A stretch of DNA of 64,000 nucleotides from Caballeronia grimmiae (GTDB taxonomy: Bacteria; Pseudomonadota; Gammaproteobacteria; Burkholderiales; Burkholderiaceae). Below are positions 1-9,095 of this stretch, one piece after another. The number at the start of each line of letters is the position of its first letter. Within the stretch, counting starts at the first letter, position 1. A program made the position numbers and the translations under genes. The stretch is from contig NZ_JFHE01000001.1 in assembly GCF_000698555.1 (NCBI RefSeq), forward strand, positions 124,001 to 188,000, written 5' to 3'. The notes below the pieces were generated by a model that saw only the letters and a program-made list of their open reading frames with translations, did not search any database and had not been told where the DNA came from.

Positions 1-24
1 GTTTGTCGTTACGGGCCGCGGTGC

Positions 25-654
25 TCAATCGTGCTTGCTCCGCAGTCGGCTGATCGGATGGTGCGTGCCCGGCATCATGTGCTTCGCCATGCGCAGCACG
101 CCGCCGTGCACGCCGCGCACGAGACGCGGCAGCGCCCATCCGGCCACGATGAGGAACGCGATCAGCATGACGAGGAAGAGCAAGGGCAGGAAGAACGCGA
201 GCGCGAGACCGCCGAGCGCGCCGACGTCTTCGGTGGCGGACGCCGCCCAGTTCGACACCGGTTCCGGCGACAGATTGATGAGTGCGCGCGTGCCGGCCTT
301 CGCGAAATGCGACGCCCCGGCGAGCGTGCCGCCCGCGAGCGCCGCGACGGTGAGCATGGCCGGATCGGCGTGACCGAGCGAGCCGGCGGCGAGCACCGCG
401 CCGGCGGGAATGCGGATCAGGGTGTGGACGGCGTCCCAGAGCGAATCGAGCGCGGGAATTTTATCGGCGAGGAATTCGACGACCGTGAGGAAGCCTGCGA
501 CGCCGATGACCCATGGCGAGGCGAGGACTGCGAGGGAATCCGGCAGGTGGATGAGGCCGATGCGCTCGAACAGGCCGGCGATGAAGACGGTGAGATACAG
601 GCGCAGCCCGCTCGCCCATGAGAGGCCTGCGGCGAGCGAAAGTGACTCTAGCAT
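25..654 (-). CDS. DUF4126 family integral membrane protein
   Basis: A 209-residue hydrophobic protein with several predicted membrane helices (about 1-30, 45-60, 80-115 and a strong one at 145-175) and a basic C-terminal tail. The stretch ADKIPALDSLWDAVHTLIR is typical of DUF4126, a bacterial inner-membrane family without a proven function. The start is supported by GGAG about 6 bases upstream of ATG. The 49-bp repeat array begins only about 10 bases upstream of this start, so promoter and leader must lie in or beyond the array. Family assignment is fairly sure; the role is unknown. Confidence 0.85.
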   Translation of the reverse strand: MLESLSLAAGLSWASGLRLYLTVFIAGLFERIGLIHLPDSLAVLASPWVIGVAGFLTVVEFLADKIPALDSLWDAVHTLIRIPAGAVLAAGSLGHADPAMLTVAALAGGTLAGASHFAKAGTRALINLSPEPVSNWAASATEDVGALGGLALAFFLPLLFLVMLIAFLIVAGWALPRLVRGVHGGVLRMAKHMMPGTHHPISRLRSKHD

Positions 655-663
655 TGCTGTCTC

Positions 664-1006
664 CTGTCGGCCGGAGTTAGCGCTTTAGCGCTTACTGCCG
701 TCCCATGCAAAGCTGTCGGCCAGAGTTAGCGCTTTAGTGCTTACTCCGGCCCGATGCGAAGCTGTCGACGGCAGTTGGCGCTTTGGCGCTTACTGCCGTC
801 CCATGCAAAGCTGTCGGCTGGAGTTAGTGCTTTAGCGCTCACTCCGGCCCCATGCAAAGCTGTCAGCCAGAGTTAGCGCTTTAGTGCTTACTCCGGCCCG
901 ATGCGAAGCTGTCGACGGCAGTTGGCGCTTTGGCGCTTAATGCCGTCCCATGCAAACTTGTCGGCCTGAGTTGGCGCTTGAACGCCTGCTTCGGCCCCGA
1001 GCAATA
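664..1006. repeat. Tandem array of seven 49-bp palindromic units
   Basis: Seven consecutive units of exactly 49 bp start at 664, 713, 762, 811, 860, 909 and 958. Each begins CTGTCGG or a close variant and most end CATGCAAAG or GATGCGAAG. The centre of each unit is an imperfect palindrome (CCGGAGTTAGCGC ... AGCGCTTACTCCGG), so each copy can fold into a hairpin. Unit 2 differs from unit 5 by one base and unit 3 from unit 6 by two, showing a 147-bp higher-order period. Unit 7 is the most diverged. Diverged single copies of the same unit occur near 11307 and 12114. Confidence 0.93.
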
Positions 1007-1192
1007 CCGTCAACGAACTGACCGCCCAACCGCCCAACTGCCCTACTGCCCAACCGCCCTCGAACCAATATTAAGACGGATCTGAGAGCATTATATCCAC
1101 GCAAAAAGCGCGCGGTGCACCGGGCATCCAAGCCATTACCGTTCCCGGCACCACCGCCCGCCCCGCCGTCAAGCGCGCAACGGTGCAACGAC
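1007..1192. other. Gap between repeat array and gdx 3' end
   Basis: This stretch between the array and the end of the minus-strand exporter gene contains a short degenerate run of CCGCCCAAC-like motifs at about 1018-1060. I see no gene or RNA in it. Confidence 0.5.
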
Positions 1193-1513
1193 TCAATGCC
1201 CCGACGTCATCTTGAGGCCAACCAGCCCCGCGATAATCAGCACCGCACTGGCGATGCGCCCTGCCGAAACCGCCTCGCCCATGAACACGATGCCGAATAC
1301 GAACGCGCCGACCGCGCCGATGCCCGTCCACACCGCATAGGCGGTGCCGAGCGGCAACTGGCGCATGGCCATGGCGAGCAGCACGAAGCTGCCGGCGGCG
1401 GTGATGAGCGTGAAGACGGACGGCCCGAGTCTGGTGAAGCCCTCGGACGATTTGAGTCCGGCGGCCCACGCAACTTCGAGCAAACCGGCGATGAAAAGAA
1501 GGATCCAGGACAC
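1193..1513 (-). CDS. gdx: SMR-family guanidinium exporter (Gdx/SugE)
   Basis: A 106-residue protein with four membrane helices, the usual length for small multidrug resistance proteins, which work as antiparallel dimers in the inner membrane. The segment [19 protein letters not shown] contains the essential Glu and the Trp/Lys context of the SugE/Gdx subgroup, and [18 protein letters not shown] is also subgroup-typical. Gdx proteins export guanidinium in exchange for protons, unlike the polyaromatic-cation exporters of the EmrE subgroup. The start is GTG, with GGGAG about 7 bases upstream; no in-frame ATG lies nearer. A two-hairpin guanidine-II riboswitch just upstream independently supports guanidinium as substrate. 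Confidence 0.92.
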   Translation of the reverse strand: MSWILLFIAGLLEVAWAAGLKSSEGFTRLGPSVFTLITAAGSFVLLAMAMRQLPLGTAYAVWTGIGAVGAFVFGIVFMGEAVSAGRIASAVLIIAGLVGLKMTSGH

Positions 1514-1534
1514 GGGGTTGACTCCCTGTAGAAG

Positions 1535-1579
1535 CGGGGCCGTCCCCGATGAATCGAAGCGCGTGCGGTCGTCCGGCAC
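1535..1579 (-). promoter_or_regulatory. Guanidine-II (mini-ykkC) riboswitch
   Basis: Read on the minus strand there are two short hairpins with ACGR tetraloops. Hairpin 1 (1579-1563) is GTGC-CGG-ACGA-CCG-CAC and hairpin 2 (1548-1535) is CGGGG-ACGG-CCCCG, joined by 14 nt. Two stems with ACGR loops a short distance before an SMR gene is the defining layout of the mini-ykkC/guanidine-II class. Hairpin 2 ends about 10 nt before the GGGAG ribosome site of the gdx gene, which fits control of translation initiation by guanidine. Assignment is by eye and not by covariance search. Confidence 0.88.
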
Positions 1580-1724
1580 GGCTATAGCTAAAGCGAAATC
1601 AACCTGCGATTGTATCGCAGCGGCGCATCGGCACAGGGCGACGCCCGATCGGCAAAACTGGTGTATCAAGAAGCAACGAACCAAGCGACCAACGAAGCAA
1701 CGAAGAACCCGCCAGGGAGCGTTC

Positions 1725-3188
1725 ATGCATATCGACTCGGTGCTGCTGTCCCGTTTCCAGTTCGCGTGGGTGGTCGCGTTCCACATCCTGCTGCCCGCTT
1801 TCACGGTCGGCCTCTCGTGCTTCATCGCGACGCTCGAATTCAACTGGTGGGTCACGAAGCGCGATGTCTTCCGCCGCCTCTCCTCCTTCTGGCTGAAGAT
1901 TTTCGCGGTGTCGTTCGGCATGGGCGTGGTATCGGGCATCGTGATGCCGTTCCAGTTCGGCACCAACTGGAGCCGCTACGCCGACAAGACCGCCAACGTG
2001 GTCGGCTCGCTGATGGGCTACGAAGTGCTGACCGCGTTCTTCCTCGAATCGGCGTTTCTCGGCGTGCTGCTGTTCGGCCGCAAGCTCGTGCCGCAGTGGG
2101 CGCACGTGATGTCCGCGATGTTCGTCGCGATCGGCACGCTCATCTCCTCGTTCTGGATTCTCGCCGTCAATAGCTGGATGCAGACGCCGCAGGGCTATCG
2201 CATCCTGCCGGATGGGCGCTTCGATGTGGTGAGCTTCTTCGACGTCATCTTCTCGCCGTCGTTTCCGTTCCGGCTCGCGCATACCGTGTCAGCGTTTCTG
2301 GTGACGACCGCCTTCGTCATACTCGGCGTCGCCGCGATGTACATGCGGCAGCGGCGCGCGATCGAAGAAAGCCGCGTGATGCTGAAAATGTCGCTGATCT
2401 TTCTTGCCATCATGGTGCCGCTCCAGATGGTGATCGGCGACGCGCACGGCCTCAACACGCTCAAGCATCAGCCCGCCAAGCTCGCGGCGATGGAGGCGCT
2501 GTGGGAAACCCGATCGCGCGTGCCGGCCAATCTCTTCTCGATTCCCGATCAGGACGAGGAGCGCAATCACTTCGAAATCTCGATACCCGTGCTCGGCAGC
2601 CTATACCTCACGCACGATCCGAACGGCGTCGTGCGCGGACTGAAGGACTTTCCGCGCGAGGATCGTCCGCCGGTCGCGGTCGTGTTCTTCGCGTTCCACA
2701 TCATGGTCGGCGTGGCGCTGCTGATGCTCGCGACCGTCGTGACGGGCGTCGTGCTGTTCGCGCGCGGCAAGCTGGAAAACAGCGCGCGATGGCTGCGCGC
2801 GGCGACTTTCACGATGCCGTTCGGCTTCATCGCGGTGATCGCCGGATGGACGACGACCGAAGCCGGCCGCCAGCCGTGGACCGTGTACGGCATCCTCCGC
2901 ACGCGCGACTCAGTGACGCCCTCGCTCACCACCGGCGATGTCGCGCTGTCGTGGCTGCTCTACGTGCTCGCCTATACGGTGATCTTCGGCGCGGGCTTCA
3001 TTCTGCTGCGGCGTCTGGTGCGTATCGGGCCTGCGCAGGCGACGCAGGATCACGAGAACGAGAGCCTTCAGCCGAAGACGCGGGCGGCGCGGCCGCTGTC
3101 GGCGGTGTCGTCGGGCGGCGAGACGTCGCGGCAGTCCGGACGCGTCGCAACCAGCGACGACATCGTGCCGCCGCGCCGGCGCAACTAG
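1725..3188 (+). CDS. cioA: Cytochrome bd-type quinol oxidase subunit I (CIO type)
   Basis: A 487-residue multi-spanning protein, subunit I of the bd-family quinol:O2 oxidase that reduces oxygen at the inner membrane. His20 in [12 protein letters not shown] matches the haem ligand near the N terminus, and [16 protein letters not shown] is the family signature near the quinol site. The shorter quinol loop and TVYG, in place of AVGE, fit the cyanide-insensitive (CIO) branch. The ATG at 1725 follows AGGGAGC; a longer upstream reading frame lacks support. The C-terminal tail (about 440-487) is polar and poorly conserved. Subunit II follows after about 40 bases. Confidence 0.93.
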   Translation: MHIDSVLLSRFQFAWVVAFHILLPAFTVGLSCFIATLEFNWWVTKRDVFRRLSSFWLKIFAVSFGMGVVSGIVMPFQFGTNWSRYADKTANVVGSLMGYEVLTAFFLESAFLGVLLFGRKLVPQWAHVMSAMFVAIGTLISSFWILAVNSWMQTPQGYRILPDGRFDVVSFFDVIFSPSFPFRLAHTVSAFLVTTAFVILGVAAMYMRQRRAIEESRVMLKMSLIFLAIMVPLQMVIGDAHGLNTLKHQPAKLAAMEALWETRSRVPANLFSIPDQDEERNHFEISIPVLGSLYLTHDPNGVVRGLKDFPREDRPPVAVVFFAFHIMVGVALLMLATVVTGVVLFARGKLENSARWLRAATFTMPFGFIAVIAGWTTTEAGRQPWTVYGILRTRDSVTPSLTTGDVALSWLLYVLAYTVIFGAGFILLRRLVRIGPAQATQDHENESLQPKTRAARPLSAVSSGGETSRQSGRVATSDDIVPPRRRN

Positions 3189-3229
3189 CCAGTCGATCAT
3201 CCTAGCGAACCATCGAACGGAGAACCGCG

Positions 3230-4237
3230 ATGCTCGATCTCGTGCCGCTGTGGGCCGCCATTCTCGCGCTGGCCGTGTTCATGTACGTGCTGCTCGACGG
3301 CTTCGACCTCGGCGTCGGCATGCTGTTTCTGCTGCGCCGCGATTCCGAAGAACGCAACCTGATGATCAACTCCGTCGCGCCCGTATGGGACTTCAACGAG
3401 ACGTGGCTCGTGCTCGGCGGCGGCGGCCTGTTCGCCGTGTTTCCGCTCGCGTTCGCGATCATCGTCCCGGCGGTCTACTTCCCGATTCTCTTCATGCTGC
3501 TCGGCCTGATCTTTCGCGGCGTCGCGTTCGAGTTCCGCGAAGTGACCGGCGCGCGCAAGTGGCTGTGGGATCGCGCGTTCGCGTACGGCTCGCTCGTCGC
3601 GACCTTCGCGCAAGGCATCGTGCTCGGCATGTTCATTCAGGGCTTTCCGATCAGCGGACGCCAGTTCGCCGGAACGAGCTGGGACTGGGTCGCGCCGTTT
3701 CCGCTGCTCGTCGGCGTCGGGCTGATCTTCGGCTATTCGCTGCAGGGCGCGACGTGGCTCGTCTTGAAAACGGAAGGCGAATTGCAGGACTGGGGCCGCA
3801 GGATGGCGCGTTACGCGCTGATCGGCGTGGTCGGGTTCATCGTGCTGATCAGCGTGTGGACGCCGCTCGAGGATGCGCGCATCGCCGCGCGATGGTTCGG
3901 CTTTCCGGGCAGCATCGCCTTCGCGCCAGTGCCGATACTCACCGCGCTGCTCGCGTGGACGCTCTGGTCGAGCCTGGGCAAGGGCCGCGAAGCCCTGCCC
4001 TTCGTCTGCTCGATGGGCCTCTTCTTTCTCGCCTTCACCGGGCTCGTCATCAGCCTGTGGCCGTACATCGCGCCGCCGTCGGTGACGCTGTGGGAGGCAT
4101 CGGCGTCGCCGATCTCGCATCAGTTCTTCCTGATCGGCACGATGTTTCTCCTGCCCGTGCTGATGGTCTACGTGACGTGGTCATATTGGGTGTTTCGCGG
4201 CAAAGTGCGCGGCGATATCGGCTATCACGTCGAATGA
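3230..4237 (+). CDS. cioB: Cytochrome bd-type quinol oxidase subunit II
   Basis: A 335-residue membrane protein, subunit II (CydB/CioB) of the bd oxidase. MYVLLDGFDLGVGMLF and WDFNETWLVLGGGGLFAVFP are family hallmarks in the first two helices. It lies directly after subunit I in one operon, with GGAGAA before the ATG. No CydX-like small subunit and no cydDC assembly transporter is seen next to it, as is usual for CIO-type operons. Confidence 0.94.
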   Translation: MLDLVPLWAAILALAVFMYVLLDGFDLGVGMLFLLRRDSEERNLMINSVAPVWDFNETWLVLGGGGLFAVFPLAFAIIVPAVYFPILFMLLGLIFRGVAFEFREVTGARKWLWDRAFAYGSLVATFAQGIVLGMFIQGFPISGRQFAGTSWDWVAPFPLLVGVGLIFGYSLQGATWLVLKTEGELQDWGRRMARYALIGVVGFIVLISVWTPLEDARIAARWFGFPGSIAFAPVPILTALLAWTLWSSLGKGREALPFVCSMGLFFLAFTGLVISLWPYIAPPSVTLWEASASPISHQFFLIGTMFLLPVLMVYVTWSYWVFRGKVRGDIGYHVE

Positions 4238-4250
4238 CGCGACGCCCGGC

Positions 4251-4730
4251 TCAGAGCTTCTGCTGCACCGCGAGCGACAGGATGCGCGCCCACTGACGCG
4301 CCTCCGCGCGATTGCGCATCGGCAGACGCCACTGGCCGTGCGCCGGATCGACGACATCGAGCAGTACATGCCATCCGCTGCCTTCATCGGCCCGCGCCCC
4401 GCGCAGGTCCGCGAAGATATAGCTGCCGCGCGCATCGCCGACGCGCACGTCGAGCAGCCGCTTGCCCGCCGCGAGCCGCACGCCGCCCCACTCGCGCGCG
4501 AGTTCGTGCGTCCAGCCGGCGCCGTCATCGCCCTTAGTGCGCGGCAGATTTGGCGCGATCTCGCGACGCCGCGCGAGCCAGAAAGCGACGCCCGCCGCGA
4601 TTGCCGCCGCCACCGCCAAAGCGACGCCGATCGCGACCGAAAGCCCGAAGCGCGCATGGATCGCGTCGAAGGACCACACTGCGCCGTAGATGAGCGCGCC
4701 AAGCGCGATGAGCGCAAGGACGATCGGCAT
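4251..4730 (-). CDS. Hypothetical two-helix membrane protein
   Basis: A 159-residue protein with two N-terminal hydrophobic segments (about 1-20 and 28-50), the motif FWLARRRE at the end of the second, and a soluble C-terminal domain of about 105 residues ending AVQQKL. The ATG at 4730 is chosen because the upstream extension is Arg/Ser-rich and lacks coding character. It ends 14 bases from the end of cioB (convergent) and begins about 40 bases after the peroxiredoxin stop, so those two may be co-transcribed. No family recognised. Confidence 0.7.
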   Translation of the reverse strand: MPIVLALIALGALIYGAVWSFDAIHARFGLSVAIGVALAVAAAIAAGVAFWLARRREIAPNLPRTKGDDGAGWTHELAREWGGVRLAAGKRLLDVRVGDARGSYIFADLRGARADEGSGWHVLLDVVDPAHGQWRLPMRNRAEARQWARILSLAVQQKL

Positions 4731-4767
4731 GTCGCTTATCTCCGTCTGATCGCGTGAAGTGCGGCCG

Positions 4768-5331
4768 TCACTGCGCCTTGTGCTTCGCGTTCCAGTCGCG
4801 CAGCGCCTGCAGCGTGTTCGTGACATGCTGATCCGGCGACAGGCTCGTGTATTCGTAGATCACCTTGCCGTCGGGTGCGATCACATACGACACGCGATTG
4901 GCCATCGAGCTTTTCATCGGCATGGCGGCGTCGTAGGAACGGATGATCTTCGAATCGGCATCGGCGGCGACCGGGAACTTGCTGCGGCACTCGCTCACCG
5001 AGAAGCGCTTGAGCGTGCCGATGTCGTCGTGCGATACGCCGATCACCGTCGCGCCTTCGGCCTTGTACTGATCGACCGCTTCGGCGAACTGATGCGCCTC
5101 GATCGTGCAGCCCTTCGTGAACGCCGCCGGATAGAAATACAGCACGACGGGGCCTTTCTTCAGCGCGTCGGCGAGCGAGTAATCGTAGACATTGCCGCCC
5201 AGCGACGCTTTCGCGACGAAGTCAGGCGCGGCATCGCCCGGTCCGAGCGTCGCGCCCGCCGCGAGCGGATAAGCAGCAGCGACGCAGACGATTGCCGCGA
5301 CGGCCTTCGCGATTCTGTTCTTCATGTGCAT
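4768..5331 (-). CDS. Exported peroxiredoxin (AhpC/TSA, BCP-like)
   Basis: A 187-residue thiol peroxidase with an N-terminal signal peptide (KNRIAKAVAAIVCVAAAYPLAAGA), implying a periplasmic location. FYPAAFTKGCTIEAHQF carries the PxxxTxxC peroxidatic-cysteine motif, and a second Cys in SVSECRSKFP could be the resolving residue. The rest (VIGVSHDD, YVIAPDGKVIYEY) follows the BCP/PrxQ fold. It presumably reduces hydroperoxides in the envelope; its reductant is not evident. It is likely the first gene of a unit with the small membrane protein downstream. Confidence 0.88.
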   Translation of the reverse strand: MHMKNRIAKAVAAIVCVAAAYPLAAGATLGPGDAAPDFVAKASLGGNVYDYSLADALKKGPVVLYFYPAAFTKGCTIEAHQFAEAVDQYKAEGATVIGVSHDDIGTLKRFSVSECRSKFPVAADADSKIIRSYDAAMPMKSSMANRVSYVIAPDGKVIYEYTSLSPDQHVTNTLQALRDWNAKHKAQ

Positions 5332-5360
5332 CTCTCACCGTGAGGTTGATCGAAGGGTGC

Positions 5361-6623
5361 TCAGTCGAGCGGCTGCCCCGCGAACCACGCCGCCGCCTCC
5401 ACTTGCAGCCTCGCGAGCAGCGCGGGCGTGAGCGCGTCGAGCGCAGGCTCGGCAAGCCGGCACGTATCGATGGCGCGGGCATCGCCCCGTTCGGCCGCCT
5501 GCGCGATGCCGAGCAGCGCGCCGAGCACGCCTTCGCCGCCAAGTATCGCCGAGCGGATATCGGCCGCCAGGTGCAGCTTATCGACAATTTGCGCCGGCTG
5601 CATGTCGAGCACCACGTGCACGAGCGAGAACACGCCGGCCATGAACGCGGCATCGGAGAAGGCTTCGTCCGATGGACGCAGCGCGTGCGCCGCGAGTTCC
5701 ATGAACCGCGCCCGCGCGCCGACGAGTTGCAGCAGCGGATCGGAGCGCCACGGCAGGCCGCTGCCATCGGCATAAAGCAGCAATTGCGTCCAGCGCATCA
5801 ACTGGCGCGTGCCGGCCGCGGCCACCGCATCGCGCAGCGACGACACCCGCCGCCCGCGCGCATGGGCGCTCGAATTGGCGAGGCGCATGAGTTGCAGCAC
5901 GATGTCCGGATTGCGCTTCAGTTCGGCTTCGAGTTCGCGCAGGCCCGGCTCGGCGCCGAGCACCGCGAGCAGCCGCAACAGCGTGCCGCGCGCCGGGCTC
6001 GCGCGACGCGCCGACAGCACTTGCGGCCGGGCGAAGAAATAGCCCTGAAACAGATCGAAGCCGAGATCGCGCGCTTCGATAAAATCCTCGTGCGTTTCCA
6101 CCTTCTCCGCGACGAGCAGTTTGCCGTGCTTCTTCGCGATCGACGCGAGTTCGGGCAGTTCGGCGCGCTCCGCTGCGAGCAGATCCACCTTGACGATATC
6201 GACCGATGGCAGCGCGGCGAGCAGCGTGTCGTCGATGCGCGTGACGTCGTCGAGCGCGAAGCGGAAGCCTTCGCGGCGCAACTGCGCGCATCGCTTGAAA
6301 AGCGCGTCGTCGAACACGATGCTTTCGAGCAGTTCCAGCACGAAGCGCTCGGGATGCATCAGATGCACGATGTCGTCGAAGATCAGCTCGCGGTTCATGT
6401 TCACGTAGCCCGGATGCAGTCCGAGCACCGCCGACACGCCCATCTCCCCCACAGTGCGCGCGACGACGTGGGCGGTCGCCTGGACGTCGTCGTGCACGCG
6501 CGCGCGATTGTCGGGGCTGTCGCGAAAGAGCAGTTCGTAGGCGGCGAGCGCGCCGGCGCCATCGAGAATCGGCTGGCGTCCGACATAGACGCGCGGCGCA
6601 CGCGTCGACGGGAAATCGTTCAT
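5361..6623 (-). CDS. Degenerate EAL plus HDOD signalling protein (YuxH type)
   Basis: A 420-residue two-domain protein. Residues about 10-215 match an EAL domain: VGRQPILD, NMNRELIF, LELLESIVF, FALDDVTRID and VAEKVETHEDF. The EAL signature itself reads YELLF, so phosphodiesterase activity is doubtful. Residues about 220-410 form an HDOD domain (LMRLANSSAHA, LRDAVAAAG, LMRWTQLLLYAD), a non-catalytic HD-related fold. The domain pair matches the YuxH/CdgJ family, linked elsewhere to motility and c-di-GMP outputs. The start at 6623 is where homology begins. It is divergent from the GGDEF-EAL gene at 7081. Confidence 0.9.
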   Translation of the reverse strand: MNDFPSTRAPRVYVGRQPILDGAGALAAYELLFRDSPDNRARVHDDVQATAHVVARTVGEMGVSAVLGLHPGYVNMNRELIFDDIVHLMHPERFVLELLESIVFDDALFKRCAQLRREGFRFALDDVTRIDDTLLAALPSVDIVKVDLLAAERAELPELASIAKKHGKLLVAEKVETHEDFIEARDLGFDLFQGYFFARPQVLSARRASPARGTLLRLLAVLGAEPGLRELEAELKRNPDIVLQLMRLANSSAHARGRRVSSLRDAVAAAGTRQLMRWTQLLLYADGSGLPWRSDPLLQLVGARARFMELAAHALRPSDEAFSDAAFMAGVFSLVHVVLDMQPAQIVDKLHLAADIRSAILGGEGVLGALLGIAQAAERGDARAIDTCRLAEPALDALTPALLARLQVEAAAWFAGQPLD

Positions 6624-7080
6624 GACGGGAACAGGCTGAACGCAACGCCGCGGCGTGCGGTCGCGGCCGCCGCGTGCGCAAAGGTTTGCGCGAAGGGCCA
6701 CGAGGCGCAAGCGAGGCACGCGGGCCGGTGGCATCTGGCGGGCGCGGGAGGCGGTCTAACGGCGTCGAACATGAGGCAAAACGTGTCGAGCAGGTTCGCG
6801 GATCGGATCGAACCGCGCGGCGCGGGACGCGCGGCGGTCAATCGCCAAAACGCGCCACTGTAAACGAAATCGCGGGCGCGAGCATGAAGCGGCTCCCGCG
6901 CGTGCAGATTAAAGAAATCGCCCGCGCCGCCGATAACTCGCCTGATAGAGCGTGCCGCGCCGTGCCGGCACGGCCAGCCCGGTAGCCGCTCGATGCGGCC
7001 ACCGCGCCGCCGCGAGCGTCCGATGCGTGCGTTGCGTCGACCGCTGACGGCGAGCGTCGCCGCGAGAACCTAAACAGACC
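6624..7080. other. Divergent intergenic region between two signalling genes
   Basis: No gene is supported in these 457 bases. They lie between the start of the EAL-HDOD gene and the start of the GGDEF-EAL gene and should hold both promoters. A perfect 14-base palindrome, CCGTGCCGGCACGG, sits at 6960-6973. Confidence 0.5.
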
Positions 7081-8952
7081 ATGCAAGCGAACCGGATCAA
7101 CGTCTCCCGCCGCGCACCCTGGCGCATCGCGCTCGATGCGCTGCGCCGCGCATGGGGCGCCCCCGCGCAAGAGAACCGCGAGACTCACGACGACGCGCCC
7201 CTCGTCGACGACGCCCCTGCGGCGGCCGTGCGGCCGGCCCGTTCGCCGCAACTCGAGCCGACGCTCGCTCCCGTCGATTTCCTCGCGCAACTCGACGACG
7301 CGCTGCGCTTTCAGTATGTGTCGGATGCGAGCATCGATTTCATCGGCTATCACCGCGACTATCTGAATATGCTGACGCTGCACGATCTCGTGCCGTCGGA
7401 AGAAGCGGATGAACTGAACGCGCTGATCACCCGCGCCCGCGCGAGCGGCAAGCTCGAATCCGCGACGCTCAATCTCGTGAAGTCGCTGACCTATCCGATC
7501 TGCGTCGAGCTGCGCCTGATGTCGACCGACGCGCTCGGCACGCCGGGCTTCGCGCTCGCCGCATTCGACGTGTCGCGCTGGCGCGAGCGGGAACTGTCGC
7601 TCGTGCATGCGCTGCATCACGATCCGCTGACGGGCCTAGAAAACGCGACGGCGCTCGAAGGCGCGATTAGCGCGGCGCAGGCCGAAGCCGAGCAGACGCG
7701 CTCGCAGGCGGCGCTCGTGCTGCTCGATATCGACGACTATCAGCGCATCAACCGCGCGCTCGGCTACGACGCCGGCGACGACATGCTGCGCGAGACCGCG
7801 CGGCGCATCCAGCACACTGCCGCGCATGGCGAGCGCGTGGCGCGCATGGCCGGCGACGAGTTCGCCGTGCTGCTGCCCGCCGGCGCGACCGCGGAAGCCG
7901 CCGAAAGCCTCGGCCGGCGGCTCTTGACCGCCATTGCGCAGCCGTATCGATATCGCGGGCAGCACACGCATTTGTCGGCGAGCGTGGGGGTCGCGCTCTA
8001 TCCCGATCTGGCGGCGGCGACCAAAGCCGCGAGCAAGCAAGGCAAGCCCGGCGTGCAGGCAAGCCTCCTGCGCATGGCCGATCTGGCGCTCGCGCAGGCG
8101 AAGGCAGCGGGCGGCAACACGCTCGTATTCCATACCTTCGACGACAATCCCGCCGACGCCGAGCGCCTGAAGCTCGAAGCCGATCTTTACGAAGCCGTGC
8201 GCAACGGCGAGTTTTCGCTGTTCTTCCAGCCAATCACGAAGATCCGCACGGGCGCGGTCGTCGGCGTCGAAGCGCTGATGCGATGGAATCATCCGGTGCA
8301 CGGGCTCGTGCCGCCGTCGCTGTTCATTCCGCTCGCCGAATCGATCGGCCTCATCAACTACCTGGGAAACTGGGTGCTGAAAGCGGCGTGCATGCAGCTC
8401 GTGCAGTGGGACGCGATCGGCATCCGGCTGGATTACGTGTCGGTGAACGTGTCGCCGCAGCAGTTCCGCGACAAGCGTTTCGTCACGGCGGTGAAGGAAG
8501 CCATTGCACTGACGGGCATCGATGCCGGACGGGTCGTGTTCGAGATCACCGAAAGCCTGCTGATGAAGGACCCGGAAGAAGCGACGCGCCTGCTGGAGAC
8601 GCTGCGTTCGCTCGGCATCCGCTTCGCCGTCGATGACTTCGGCACTGGCTATTCGAGTCTTGCGTATCTGCAGCGCTTTCCGCTGTCGAAGCTCAAGATC
8701 GACCGCAGCTTCGTCGACAACCTGATTACGTCGCGCAACAACCGCGCGATCGTCAGCGCGGTCGTGAGCCTTGCGCAGTCGCTCGGGCTGGAACTGGTCG
8801 CCGAGGGCGTCGAAACGGAGGCGCAGCGCGATCTGCTCGCGGATCTCGGCTGCGATCACATACAGGGCTGGCTGATCAGCCATGCGCTGCCGTCCGAGGA
8901 ACTGGCGCGCTCGTTCCAGACGCACTCGCTGCTGCTGCACGAGACATTATGA
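7081..8952 (+). CDS. PAS-GGDEF-EAL c-di-GMP signalling protein
   Basis: A 623-residue cytoplasmic protein without membrane segments. Residues about 60-170 look like a PAS sensor (FQYVSDASIDFIGYHRDYL). About 175-350 is a GGDEF domain with DPLTGLENATAL and the signature as AGDEF, a variant active in some cyclases. About 365-610 is an EAL domain with EALMRWNHP, NVSPQQF, EITESLL, DDFGTGYSSL, KIDRSFV and EGVETEAQ, so metal ligands and base are all present. A working phosphodiesterase is therefore likely; cyclase activity is open. The ATG at 7081 was taken as start. Confidence 0.93.
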   Translation: MQANRINVSRRAPWRIALDALRRAWGAPAQENRETHDDAPLVDDAPAAAVRPARSPQLEPTLAPVDFLAQLDDALRFQYVSDASIDFIGYHRDYLNMLTLHDLVPSEEADELNALITRARASGKLESATLNLVKSLTYPICVELRLMSTDALGTPGFALAAFDVSRWRERELSLVHALHHDPLTGLENATALEGAISAAQAEAEQTRSQAALVLLDIDDYQRINRALGYDAGDDMLRETARRIQHTAAHGERVARMAGDEFAVLLPAGATAEAAESLGRRLLTAIAQPYRYRGQHTHLSASVGVALYPDLAAATKAASKQGKPGVQASLLRMADLALAQAKAAGGNTLVFHTFDDNPADAERLKLEADLYEAVRNGEFSLFFQPITKIRTGAVVGVEALMRWNHPVHGLVPPSLFIPLAESIGLINYLGNWVLKAACMQLVQWDAIGIRLDYVSVNVSPQQFRDKRFVTAVKEAIALTGIDAGRVVFEITESLLMKDPEEATRLLETLRSLGIRFAVDDFGTGYSSLAYLQRFPLSKLKIDRSFVDNLITSRNNRAIVSAVVSLAQSLGLELVAEGVETEAQRDLLADLGCDHIQGWLISHALPSEELARSFQTHSLLLHETL

Positions 8953-9095
8953 GAGTACGCGTGTTCGTGTTCTAATCGACGATCGCGCCTCGATTTATCG
9001 ACGCCGTCGGTCTCTTCGGAACAAGACGCCGAATGGATGGATGAGCTTCAGCCGCTTCGGATTAGCCGTTGCGAGAACGATGGGTTTTATTACGC

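Noticed and set aside
664-1006. CRISPR-like array
   Set aside because: The 49-bp units follow each other directly with no unique spacers, and no cas gene is near.
5292-6863. 523-residue plus-strand frame
   Set aside because: Antisense to the EAL-HDOD gene, with Arg/Gln-rich low-complexity translation.
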